From: Oscheius onirici
Taxonomy: Eukaryota; Nematoda; Chromadorea; Rhabditida; Rhabditidae
Assembly: GCA_932521025.1 (NCBI GenBank)
Contig: OW051469.1
Coordinates: 2,926,398-2,990,397 of the forward strand
Reading direction: 5' to 3'
Length of the DNA: 64,000 bases
Positions 11,301-22,340 of this stretch are shown in pieces. Within the stretch, counting starts at the first letter, position 1; the number at the start of each line of letters is the position of its first letter. The translations under genes were made by a program, and so were the position numbers. The notes below the pieces were generated by a model, which saw nothing but the letters and a program-made list of their open reading frames with translations, ran no database searches and was not told where the DNA came from.

Positions 11301-13386
11301 CCTACTACCAGACAAACTTCCCCAACGAGGTCTTTCTCGTCGAGGAGATTCCCTTCTTCATGCTTCTGGGAACAATGTGTGGTCTGGCCGGGGCTCTGTT
11401 TGTCTGGCTCCATAGACGAGTCTGCTTCTTCAAGAAGAGAAACAGGGTCTATCAGTCGCTTTTTGGAAAGAGTCCTGTGGCTTTCACTGCCCTCTGTGCT
11501 GCTCTTTTTGCCATAGTCACTTATCCGGCCGGCGTTGGACGATACATTGCAGGACATGTAAGTCCAGTCTCCTTTTTTTTCAGTTCGAGTTCAGTTGACC
11601 TTCCGTGAAGCCTTGGCCGGATTCATTTCCAACTGTACCTTTACTCTTACCAACGTCTCAGCAAATGGCTGTCCTCCAGAGCTGGTATCAAACTGGACAG
11701 GAGATGGCATGGACTTGAATCCGTTGATGACTCTGGCCTGTTACATCGTGTTCTATGTGAGTTTGAATAGAGAGATACAGTAGGAAGCACTGTAGAACTA
11801 CCGTATTTGCAGTAACAAACTGGATTGAACAGTAGAGAGACAGTATGACACTCTAGAACAGCAGCAGGAGAGACAGTACAGTGCAATCCAAATATTTCCA
11901 GTTCTGCGTCGTCGCCCTCTTCGTCACTCTCTACTTCCCCTGCGGTATCTTCGTTCCCTGCTTCGTGATGGGAGCTGCTGGTGGTCGTCTCTGCGGCGAG
12001 ATTCTGACTCTCTGGTGGCCAGATGGATTCCGCGGTCCTGACGGTCCCCAGATCTATCCCGGACTCTATGCAGTAGTCGGAGCCGCAGCCTACACAGGAG
12101 CCGTGACACATTCTCTTTCCATCGCTCTGATCGTCTGCGAAACGACAGGACAGCTCTGTGCCCTTCTGCCGATTCTCATAGCTCTGATGATTGCCAATGC
12201 CCTCTGTGCCTTCTTACAACCATCTATTTATGAGTCTACCATCAAAATACAGGGCTATCCATATCTGGTAGATTTACCACCCTCACGTGTAAGGTAAGAA
12301 TTACCAAAAACCTTTATAAGCTTGTTTTTAGTGTGCACACGATGAAGGTAGACAAGGTAATGGTCAAGGATCTGGTCTTTTTGACCAGGGACACGACGTA
12401 CAAGGAACTGAGAGACATTTTACTGGAAACTCCTACCATCAGAGCATATCCTTTCGTCAATGATAAGAGTGAGTCTGTCCTTCTGTTTCTCTGTTTTTTT
12501 TCTGTCTGCTTCTCTCAACAATCCTTTCAGAATCGATGATCCTGCTTGGAAGTGTGGCCCGAAAGTATCTAGTCTACCTCCTGAACAAGAAACTCGGCCC
12601 TGAACCAAATCTGAACCTGAACAAGCGAAGAAGCCGAACAGCCTCAGAAATCTTCAATACCATCGGAACCTTCAGAAGCAGGAACAGTGCTCCAGCACTT
12701 CCCGCTCTAGCACAGCAGTACCTAACGGACAGAAACATTTCCGGAAACACGCTTCTGGCTCATTCTCCTCTTCATGACGATCAAGGAGAGAGGAGTACCC
12801 TGGCCACATTCCTTCTGTCCCAGACGGAGGTTCCAGTTGAGCCAGTGGTAAGTTTCCATCACAATAATTTGCAGCCATAGCTCACAAACTAACCTCTACA
12901 GCTTCTTCTAACGCCTATGTTGCTTTGCAGACTTCCTTGCTTCAAGTTCATGAGAGGCCATTCCGTCATGTTAAGCACTCGTTGGCCAAGAGGGCACAGG
13001 TTCTGGCTTCGAAGATTGATCTGGATGATATCGCCATTGATTCAGCTCCATTCCAGTTGGTCAAGGGGACCTCGCTTTATAAGGTGAGGGAGAGAGACAG
13101 AGAGACTGATCAGTTTCAGGTCCACACCCTGTTTTCTCTCCTCGCTCTGAACCATGCCTACGTTACCGAAAGAGGACGTCTCGTCGGAGTCGTAGCTCTA
13201 AAAGAACTGCGCGAAGCTTTCAACAACATCTATTCTCGAGGAGCCGTACCCATCGCTCCGAGAATGCGAACAACCTCTCAATTTCTTCTGGATGAGGCTC
13301 CTGATGGGAGACAAGACAGTGGAGACAGTCCTCCAGTCACCATCACCGTCCCGAGAAACACATCAACTACTAATGTATCCGTTTAG
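8368..13386 (+). CDS. ClC-1/2-type voltage-gated chloride channel
   Basis: Eleven exons: 8368-8387, 10278-10582, 10625-10756, 10797-11093, 11154-11557, 11595-11756, 11902-12293, 12332-12468, 12531-12847, 12931-13083 and 13120-13386. They sum to 2586 nt, or 861 residues. ClC hallmarks are present in order: VEDWFLSAILG at the start of the membrane domain, GSGIPE (about residue 153), GKEGPFVHIG with the fast-gate glutamate (about 197), GIFVP (about 455), and two C-terminal CBS regions (from about 571 and about 774). The position that is the proton glutamate in ClC antiporters (IEE) reads IES here, which favours a channel over a Cl-/H+ exchanger. The closest family is ClC-1/2/K, in the plasma membrane. 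The N-terminus is short and very acidic (NDRDDDDLDNETDSDNEG). Exon 1 codes only seven residues and is followed by a 1.9-kb intron. Intron 4 carries an AGAGACAG tract. Confidence 0.95.
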
Positions 13387-16300
13387 AATTGTCCCAGTGA
13401 TACTATTCACGTGTATTATTTCTCTAGGTCCCGAGTTCCTTTTTCTTGTTACCGGTGTAGATTCTTGCCAAGTGCCCTTTGAACATATTACTAGTATGAC
13501 ACACACTGGATCACAGATCTCAATGAAGCATTCAATAGATTCGGATACTGTCTCTCTGACTCTCTGGACTGACCCAAAACTAAAAAGGTCATTGTCCGGA
13601 AATTGTCCGAAGCTCTGTACCACCCCCTTATTGTTTATGCAGCCGTCCCTTTCCCACCATTCTTTTTCGTACCCTACCCCTGTCAATCACCCGACTTTGT
13701 ATACACAAGGATTTCATTCTTCCCTTGTCACTTTGCTCCAGTCCCTCTAAAGAAATTATCAAAGTCATAAGAACCCTTCGCGCACTTGCTTTTCCTGTTT
13801 CGACTTGTTACAACTTGTTACAAAAACATAACTTCGGATCTTCACAAATATCCCCCAATTATTGCCAATTGAAGCTTCAGACACACAGAGGCTTGGAAGC
13901 AATTCAAAGTGGATCCTTCAAGCAAAAAGAAACAACCGCCTGCGGGTCAGCTATCCCGAGAGTGTAATCCTCCCTTCGGGTCGACCTTTTTGCGGTATTG
14001 AGTGACCGCTGACCTCTTCGGGCAGACAGCCTCTCGACGTGACAGTTTTTGGACAAACAGATCTGGTCTCTGTACCGTCATCCCACCGATTGTATTACTC
14101 ACAAAAGGAGTCATGGTCTTTTTAAGTTCCCGCCTCTCTGGTTCAAAAGCTACAGTACCAGTGATCAGAAACAAAATGGGATCTATTTGCGTGACATCTG
14201 TTCCCAAACTTTTTCTGACCGTTGCGCAACCGTGCCAATCTCGCAGAGTTCCGGGGTCTATTTGCACTGGCCTGTAGTTGTGTGCTTGGCTTCGATTGAC
14301 TCTCATTTTCCAACGGTAATCTTTTCGATACAGTTGGCTGGGAAACAACGTGACACAGTGTGACGTAGTGCCGAAAAACTGGGTAGATTGATCGCCGACT
14401 TTCGTTCTATTGGAGCGGGTCAAGCTGTTTTCTTCTCTGTCTTTATACTGATTGAGAGACAGGCTCAAAGCCTGTTTGCCTAGTGAAAAGCCTTTTCTTG
14501 CTGAGTGACCTCCGACTAGCCTCCTTTGTGCCGTTTTCATATGCCGACAGCGTGGACCCGCCCACCCTCGCAGCGCGTCCCTCCCTCTTGGCACCGATTG
14601 CTTGACCCAGCGTCCTTAATTACTTTCCATAGCCACCCAATTTTGTACTTTTAGTCTAGTTTTTCTTCCTCTACAAACGAGCGCCGTATTCTATTTTTCT
14701 AGTTTTTATTCGAACTCCTGTTCATATTCCTGAACAATTATTACAGTAAATACGTTGTCTTTAGAACTGAATAATCTTTAGAACTGAACTAAAGGACCTA
14801 CAGTTTTGTGCGGTTAAACGAGGCGTAAAAATTGACCTAATGGCCGTTTGTGGTCCGTGGCCTTGTATCAATCACGTAGTCAATCCCCGATCGATATTCT
14901 AGTGGTCAAAACTGTCTCTCTCTGAATCCCAGTCCCTCTCAGACACCTTTTCTCTCGGATCTCTGAGTCTAGACATGCACTCTTCCGCCAGCTTCATTTT
15001 CTATTCCTCATCATCCGACACTCCTTTGAATTTCCCTTCTCCACACACATAATTGTCGGCTTTTCTCCTCTCTCTCTCAGCCCATCTTTTCCCATAAATT
15101 CTACGTGCAAAAAAACGTCTAGGCCCCCACTTTTTTCGACTCTCCGACTGTCCTTGGGGCTCGTCGTGTCACCTGCTGCCATCCTCCTCTCTGTCCTTTT
15201 ATTATCGTAGAGCCACCACTCTCGGGGTGGTCTCGCCGTCATTTTGCACTTCCATTATGCAAATAAGACCTGGACATTATGTTCCTTTGAACGAGAGTGC
15301 GAGAGACAACAAAATTGTTATTTAGTTACATGTGTTTTGGCGGAAGCACTGCTAATACCAGCCGGACGGGGCTGTGAGACATGTGATTGCAAAAACTTCT
15401 AAAGGTGACCCAGTTTTTATGCCATTCAAAAATGCTAATCCTAGGATTTTTTCTGAATTGTTCCTTGTATAACCAGTATAATCTCTGAGCAGCACACATT
15501 TCCATTTTTATGGAATAGGATGCAATCTCATCTGACTCTCGTCGACAAGCAGATGTCCATTTTGGGAGCTAATCCCTCGCACCACCATTACCGTAGTCTA
15601 TCTCCTTTTTGACCAACCTGGCACTATTACACACTTCCTCTAGACCCGGTTCCTTCCATTTCTGTCTGATCTGTGACTCTCTCTGTCCCTCTCAGTCTCT
15701 CTCTCTCTCTAACTGTGTTACTGTTTGTCTGTCTCTCTGTTTCTCAATATCCCATTTTGATCTTCAGTTTACCGGCAAAAATTTCTTTTCAGCTATGAAA
15801 TACATCTAATTATGGTGAGCTGCGTTTCGGCCCCTCTCAGTTGTTTACCCCTCACCGCTCATCGATGATAACAGAACAGAAATTGTAGCTTGCTTATCAC
15901 CTGTTTGAGTCGAATTTCCTGGTTTTACATACGCTCAGAAAATGGGAAAAATATGACGGAAACAGAGAACATATTTAACGTCCACTTGTTCAAGAAATAG
16001 GCGAGAATTTCAGCTTGAGTTTAGAGTATCCCTAGATTAAAGTGTCAATCTTGGATACTGCAGCTTTATTATCCACACTTACAGCTTCCAACCCACTCTG
16101 TTTTTACTACACATCAAATCGATTTCCCCCGATTGGAACTGGCAGCCATCTGTCCTTTATACCCACTCTGCTCCCTCTCTCTCTGTATGCTAATTGGCAC
16201 CCCGTGTCCCGACTGACCAGTCCTGGCAGGCGTCTCTTTATGAAAAGGTCCCAGCGTCTGTCACCACATTCAATCTCTCTGTCTCTCAGACTTTCTGCTT

Positions 16301-19189
16301 CCCTGTCTCTATCTGACTCTCTGCCACTCAGTCTCTGTCAGTCTCTCTGAATTTCTGTGTCTCACTCTCTCTGTTTTTCTGTCTATCTCTTTCTCAAAAT
16401 CCGCGCCTAATTGACTGATATTGTGATCAGTTGTCCGAGGTCATTAATCTCGACCCACCTTTCCCTGGCGCGTCCATCTGATCCCCTCTCTCGAGGTCAC
16501 TCAGACTCCTCTTTATCTTCTGGAAAACGAACTATAACGTCTTTCTTTCCGTCTTATCGTCTTTCTTTCTCTCGACCCCTCTCACAATCACACTGGAGGA
16601 AATCAATCAACAATGGGGCGAGAGAGAGAGACAGTTTTTGACCTGTTCTGAAGGGGAGCTGGGTAAACAGTCAACATTTTATAGTTCCCTGTTCTAATAT
16701 TTAAATTTTTGTCGGGCTTTTGCTGCAAAAAATTCCAGTCTCTTTGTTCTTCTTCATTGGATTAAAGTCACAGGCTTGGTGACCTTCTCTGGGAGAGAGC
16801 AGAGAACAGTAGACGCCAAATCTTTGCCATTTTAATTTTGGGGAAAACTTTCTTAAATTTCAAAATGTTCATTTTTAATCTGTAAGCTGTTCGAGAAAGT
16901 TCTAGAACATGGTTCTCGCAAAAGCTGTAAATACAGGGCCTTGTTCTAAAAGGCACGCAATTGCGTACACGTCATTTTCTGGTCTAGGAAGACATTTTCC
17001 AATTTTATGATGTTCTACAAAGTTGTAGCTCAGATCAATAGCTACAACTTTGCAAAACATTGAAAAGTTGAAAATCGTGGTCTTTGACACGAAAAAGGAG
17101 TATTTTATGTCATTCCCGTGTTCTTAGACCAGATCGAAACGAACACCTTTATCAAACTTGAAAACACCGTTTCCGACTCGCAAAATGATATTTTTGAAGA
17201 GGAGAAGCAAAAACTGACTGTTACTGACCCGGACTGTCCCATTACTGAAACTTTCGCAATATACTCTGTTCAAGAAAACTATGCGAATCGGGTTATTTTC
17301 TTAGACAATTGAATACTCAGCCAAGAAGACCCTTTTCTGGAACAGACTATATTCCTTCACTGACTCTCCAGTTACCGTAACCCCTGTCCCAGTGTATCAA
17401 TTGCGCCCAGCAACTGGGCCTACACTGAACTAGATAAGACTGATTCGAAGTCTAAAAATTCAAAAAAAAACTGCCTACAGTACCCCTCCGCATCATTTCA
17501 CTTTCTCTACCTTGAACCAATTACTCGCCGCATACTATCCCACAAGCTTGTCGTCATAAGCCGAATAAAATCAGGAAATTCTACTTCATTTATCCACTGT
17601 TCTCTCCCCCAAGAAGCCCGCTGGTAATTCCTAATTCGAAGCTTATAGATCCTGATGTTTTGACTACATCCCCCGAACCTCTCAGGAAAAATTGAAAGAA
17701 TCCTCGTCATTGGGAATGTTCCAATGAAAGGATTCTACCATACTAGATTTTGGGTTCTCAGATAAATTCCCATTTTAGCTGCGTATCTTGGCTGAGTGTT
17801 CAATGGATCGAAAAAATCTTTTTCGAACCAAAGAAGAGAAACAGAAGAAAAGGTCCAGCTGGTCCCCTCCATTCCGTCCGATTCACGGTCTCTCTCTTTC
17901 GTCCTGTCCCCATGTCTTATCTATGCCCGAGTGTCACGTCAAACCCGCTCTCTCTCACTCTCCCGCTCAATCGGTTTTTTTTCCTCATGTGGCACTATTT
18001 ATTGAATATTTTTGTGTTTTTATATTTGGATTCGATCCAAATTTCGAATCCACGAACCCATTGGTTAACTTTGGACCCCCCTGTTCTTTGGACCCCCTGA
18101 TCTCTGAAAGCTTTCCACTAACAGTTTTTAATTTTCTAAAGGGGGTTTGTTAGACTATTATTTTAAAGAGTGGAGAAAGGCCAACAATTAGAGACAGAAA
18201 CTTATTACCGTACCCCTTCCCTCCTTCTCGAACACTTATCCCACGTCTAGACCCCATAATCCTCTCTCCAGAAAAACTATCTGTTTTATAGCACTAATCA
18301 AAGACCTACAGGCCTAGTGTTCTTCAATGGCCGCTGCGCACAATGACTTAGAAGCATTTGTTTTCTGTCTCCCTTTGTCTTCCTACACCTTCCCCACGTA
18401 CTTTGCAGTCAGGAACTGACGTCCATTGCACTTTTTGTCTCTCTCTCTCAGCTTCGGGGCGATAATTGTCCTTCTTGGAAAGTGAAAGTACGAACATCGA
18501 TAGTGTGAGAGAGAGACAGCTGATTTTTCTTTTTACATATTCTCAGCGCGTAATCTGCCTCCCTCACAGCTGTGGAGGCGGACTCCCGTTGAGAGAGATT
18601 CATGAATCAGGAGCACAGATTAATTTTTTTCTCTTTTCCGGTTCAGACTCTTCGTTTCTCTGCTTTTTTCTCCAGACATTTTTCCAAATTCTTTAAAAAA
18701 AATTTAATCCAAAATTTCCAGATCAGGGTATGCAAGACCGCCTCAGTACCTTCTCAGACGACTCTGGGCTCCATTCCTTGTCGTCCCCCTCCTCTCCACT
18801 TTTTGAGGTTTGTCTGTTTTTTTCATTGCCTTTCAAACGGCTTCGAGAAGAAAGCCTCCTTCCCTAATCTTTGCTGTTAATATCTGCTGACGCGGCCGAG
18901 ATTATGATGACCATTCCGGGTGTACTTTCCCCGCCAATAGTTCAGTCTGATTCCGTTTGATCTAGTGGGTTATGGGGACAATCACAGACTATTTTGAATT
19001 TCTCAAGGCTGTCCCTGTATACAGTCTCCGTGAACGTGAGGTTTACATTCAGCAACATTTTTTACTTTATTTGAATTTGGAGCGGGAAAGTGAGACTTCT
19101 AGAGTTATGAAGATTCAAGATTTTAACCAAATTTGTGTGCACATCGACCGTACCAAGTGTTTCACAAAAAAGTAAAATTTACTAGTATA
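13387..19189. other. 5.8-kb repeat-rich region without a supported gene
   Basis: After the ClC stop codon I find no set of exons with matching phases. The stretch holds CTCTGTCTC tracts (about 15660-15740 and 16270-16400), a palindromic repeat at 17018-17052, and several short open frames in overlapping phases that look like chance. The longest is a 215-codon minus-strand frame at 13947-14594, with no recognisable domain. AT-rich blocks dominate 16680-17100. Confidence 0.4.
17018..17052. repeat. Perfect 13-bp inverted repeat, part of a dispersed element
   Basis: CAAAGTTGTAGCT and AGCTACAACTTTG face each other across 9 bases. The surrounding sequence, including CAAAACAT and a downstream AAAAAGGAG, resembles that around 62918-62965, where the same words form a 17-bp perfect inverted repeat. 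Both appear to be copies of one dispersed element with a palindromic core. No coding content is seen. Confidence 0.6.
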
Positions 19190-19262
19190 TAGGGATTGAA
19201 CTTAAGTCCTTCGGCTCCGTAGGCCAACCTCTTACCGACTGTGCCATGCGGGAAAAATCGCC
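19190..19262 (-). repeat. tRNA-derived SINE / tRNA pseudogene
   Basis: Read on the minus strand, it begins CCCGCATGGCACAGTCGG, then TAAGAGG, an anticodon arm TTGGC-CTACGGA-GCCGA (loop anticodon ACG, arginine-like) and a B box TTCAATCCC. The anticodon arm pairs but the T arm does not. It belongs to the same family as the copies at 5462-5540 and 23060-23150, all in the same orientation. It lies about 180 bases upstream of the C2H2 gene. Confidence 0.55.
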
Positions 19263-19442
19263 TGGCTTCTCCGATTGGTTACTTGTAGTTAGACAACCTC
19301 AAAAATTTTCAATGGACCTCACTGAAAAGGAGTTCTGAAGAATGGTGAAAATAGTAACTGTAAAATCTGTTTTTGTGAAGAATTAGGACAAAATTTTGAG
19401 CTATTAACTTCCTTCCGGTCTGTACTGACTACGGTAGTTATC

Positions 19443-20941
19443 ATGGCGCCGTGGAACTGGGCACTATCGCTTCTTGCTGGATTTACCGCACGAGATAAGA
19501 AAGAGAGGGGGGAAACTTTCTTTAAAAACTATTTCCAGAAGAAAAAGTCACCTTCCGAGGAGCCGGCAGCAAAGAGACAGAGGCTAGAAGATGCCCGAGT
19601 TCCGGCCGTCTCGAGAGAAAGTTCAGAGGAGACTGTTTCCAGTGACGATACGGGGGTTGGACTACGGAAAGAGGCTAAGAGACAGCAGCCATTCTGTGAG
19701 CCATCAACATCAAAACAGGAAGACGAAGAGTCTCTGGAAAAGACCTCCAAATCAGAGCCCTCCGGTTGTAAATCTGTTCACAGATGTCAGTGGGATGAAT
19801 GTGCCCATGTGGCGGCGAACATCAATCACCTTTACGATCATGTAATGGAGGTAAGATTCAAAAGCAAGTACTTTTTCAAAATCAGATTTAGACTCATCTC
19901 CAGGATGTGGCCAGTCAAACTGAGGGACATGAAGAGGAACTGGAATGTCTTTGGGGAGACTGTTCAATGTCGATTGTCAGAGGAGACTGGGGCAAAAAGG
20001 TTGGTATACTGTCTCTTTGTCTCTCTGTATGTCTCCGACTCTCACTCTCTGTCTCTCTGACTCACACACTCTGAGACTCTCTGTCTCTCTGAACCTCAAA
20101 TTTCCAGATCAAATGGCTCGAAGAGCACTACCGTACCCGTCACGCCAAAAATGCTCAGACAGTCCGATGTGTCATTGAGAGCTGCAGTTTCCGATGCTCT
20201 ACTCTCTGCAAACTAGATGAACATGTTCGATGGAAACACATGCAGAATGAAGGTACTGTATTTAGCAGATTTGTTTTTACCAAAAAAGGTTTAGAAGTCG
20301 AAGAGCCAGTTGTTGAAGAATTGAAGAAAACACCACAAGAAGAACCTCAAATCCGCGAGAAACCTGCTCAATTGATTCAGGACAAGTATCTTTTTGACTG
20401 GTACTATGAGGACATCCTGGTCCAACGGAACAAGAGAGCTCTCGACCTGAACAACGAATGTGAATGGATTCTGAAGAAACAGTCTGGAGTCGGTGCGAAG
20501 CGTCGGAAAACTAGGGCTTCTTTGATCGGAGAATGGGTCCCGATCAGTCCGAAGCCGGAATCGCAGCCACCGAGAAGAGATGACTGTGAGAAGACGGTAA
20601 GGGAGAGAGAAAGACTGTAACCAATCTCTTTCCAGAAGACCAACTTCTCTCTAACTCTCGAAGATCTGTTCCCTGGTTGGGGCTACAAGAGCATCTCATC
20701 CCATCCAGACGAAGATTCCGACTCCTCCGATGACGATTTCCCAGTCCTCGAAAGAGTTTCTCCTTGTCCGACCAATATCTTCTTAGAGGACGAGAGTCCA
20801 CCCCCTCTCCTGCCGCAAACCTCTTCAGACGACGAGTATGACTCTGACTCTTCCAGTCCCCCTAGCCTCGAGCCTCATTACTCTGATTTAGAATCAGAAT
20901 GTCTCAAATGTCTCGAAAGTATCCTAGACCGTCTCATCTGA
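19443..20941 (+). CDS. Three-finger C2H2 zinc-finger protein with acidic C-terminus
   Basis: Exons 19443-19850, 19904-19999, 20108-20252, 20295-20596 and 20636-20941 give 418 residues. Three C2H2 fingers, all with C-x4-C spacing, are visible: C115/C120 with H129/H133; C151/C156 with H175/H180; and C189/C194 with H207/H212. The third has the canonical C-x4-C-x12-H-x4-H layout, as in GLI/ZIC/AEBP2-like fingers. The N-terminus is basic and Ser-rich. The tail after residue about 320 is acidic with repeated SSDD/DSDSS. It is likely a nuclear DNA-binding or chromatin protein, but I could not assign an orthologue. The first 30 residues are uncertain, because a good acceptor (CTATTTCCAG) ending at about 19540 could mark the true start of this coding exon. 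Confidence 0.8.
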
Positions 20942-21110
20942 TCTCGGGTCACTGTACAAAGCCGCAACTAGATATCAAAATAATTCATCGGGTCCCAAAT
21001 GTAATCTCCAAAACATTTCAGTTGTACCTCTCTCAATGTTTCTTTATTTGCTCAATATGTATGGCATAATAAATAATTTTCATTGGCTCCGTCTCTCTAT
21101 CTCATTGGCA

Positions 21111-22051
21111 GAGCCCTCCGGAACAGTGCAGCTGCCTCTTTTTAAAAAACCCCAGTTTTTGGAGAGGTCAGATGACAGTCCAATCAGTTTTCAAACGCAA
21201 ACAAGCAAAGTCTCGCCGTCTCAAAAGCCAAGAGCCAAACTTGTCGTAACTTGTCAACTTTTATCTCCTTTTTCGACTTGTCAAAACTAGAAACGCGCTT
21301 CTCTGATAGCTCACTCGATCGTCTGCTCGTCGCCTGTGCTCTCGTCTTCTTCCAAACCAGGTCAGGTGTTCCTACTCTCTTCAAATTTTCAAACTCCTTC
21401 CCAATTACATTTCTTTTCACACCCTGTCTAGGATTTAGGCCTGTCCCGACCTACCCACGTTCCGAAAGCTTCAGTCTTCCGTCCAAGGGCCGATTCGGGT
21501 TTCGGTAAGGATCTCTTCGGAGTGACTAGCAAATTGGACATTGGTGGACTGAAGCAGTGTTAGGGTGTTTAGGGACTGGTGACTGGGAATTCTCTCCAAA
21601 ACAATTTCTCTATAATAACCTAGTAGATCCGTTCTTTCTCGTTCTTTTTCAGGTAGCAGCTACTGGAAGAGGATGTTCATTTCGAAATTGGCGGCTTTTT
21701 TTGGTTCTGTCGCCGTCTTTGCGCTCGTCTGGTCAAGATCCACTCTTTCAAAGGTTAGCCTGTTTTCTTCTTTGCCCACCGTTTTGAGTCAGTCGCTAGA
21801 ACTCCTATCAGTATACAAGCTTTTCTGAGCTCTCTAGCACGTTGTACAAAGCATTTCTCTAGTACGTTGTAGAAAGCTTTCGGAACGTGGGTAGGTCGGG
21901 ACAGGCCTAAATCCTAGACTTGTTTGGCTCTTGGCTTTTGAGACGGCGAGACTTTGCTTGTTTGCGTTTGAAAACTGATTGGACTGTCATCTGACCTCTC
22001 CAAAAACTGGGGTTTTTTAAAAAGAGGCAGCTGCACTGTTCCGGAGGACTC
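21111..22051. repeat. Large imperfect inverted repeat (arms ~175 bp, one arm with a 186-bp extra segment)
   Basis: The left arm (21111-21240 plus 21427-21471) is the near-perfect reverse complement of the right arm (about 21874-22051). Shared words include CCTCCGGAACAGTGCAGCTG, TTTGGAGAGGTCAGATGAC and CCTGTCCCGACCTACCCACG. The left arm has an additional 186 bases (21241-21426) with no counterpart on the right. The arms flank about 400 bp that contain the first coding exon of the small gene at 21673. It looks like a recent inverted duplication or a foldback element. Confidence 0.85.
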
Positions 22052-22288
22052 TAAACTGTTACGGATATCGTTCTGGTTGAAAATTATTCTCTATTTTTCT
22101 CTGTCTCTTTGTCCCAGTCAGAAACCACACTTCAACATCAACATTTACTAACTGAACCAGTGAAAAATGAGATCACAACCAGTGGGACGCAGCAGTCCAA
22201 GATTGGCGACAAGGGCGCAGGCACAAAACGCGACAAGGTCGTCAATCTCTTCAAAAGGGGAAACTGGGGAAGGGAGAAGGCACATTAG
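21673..22288 (+). CDS. Small signal-anchor (type II) membrane protein, 83 residues
   Basis: Two exons, 21673-21753 and 22118-22288, join in phase 0 to give 83 residues. The N-terminus has a short basic start followed by about 17 hydrophobic residues (AAFFGSVAVFALVW), consistent with a signal anchor. The remainder is polar and ends in a basic stretch (KRDKVVNLFKRG). A strong acceptor (TTTTTCAG, ending 21653) lies just upstream of the start codon, so a 5' UTR exon is likely. The gene is tail-to-tail with the SLC17 gene, whose stop codon is only 53 bases away. No family is recognised. The intron crosses the right arm of the inverted repeat. Support is the splice sites, the phase and the membrane segment only. 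Confidence 0.55.
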
Positions 22289-22340
22289 CGAAGAGAATAA
22301 AGCGTTAGCACAAAAAAAAGTGAAAATGGCTGAGGGAAAT

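Noticed and set aside
13947-14594. 215-codon open frame on the minus strand after the ClC gene
   Set aside because: No domain, no hydrophobic or repeat pattern, no splice partners, and overlapping open frames on the plus strand suggest a low-stop-density stretch rather than a gene.
17750-18160. Overlapping plus frames of 69-121 codons
   Set aside because: Three frames are open together in a Ser/Leu/Pro-rich pyrimidine tract, with no domain.
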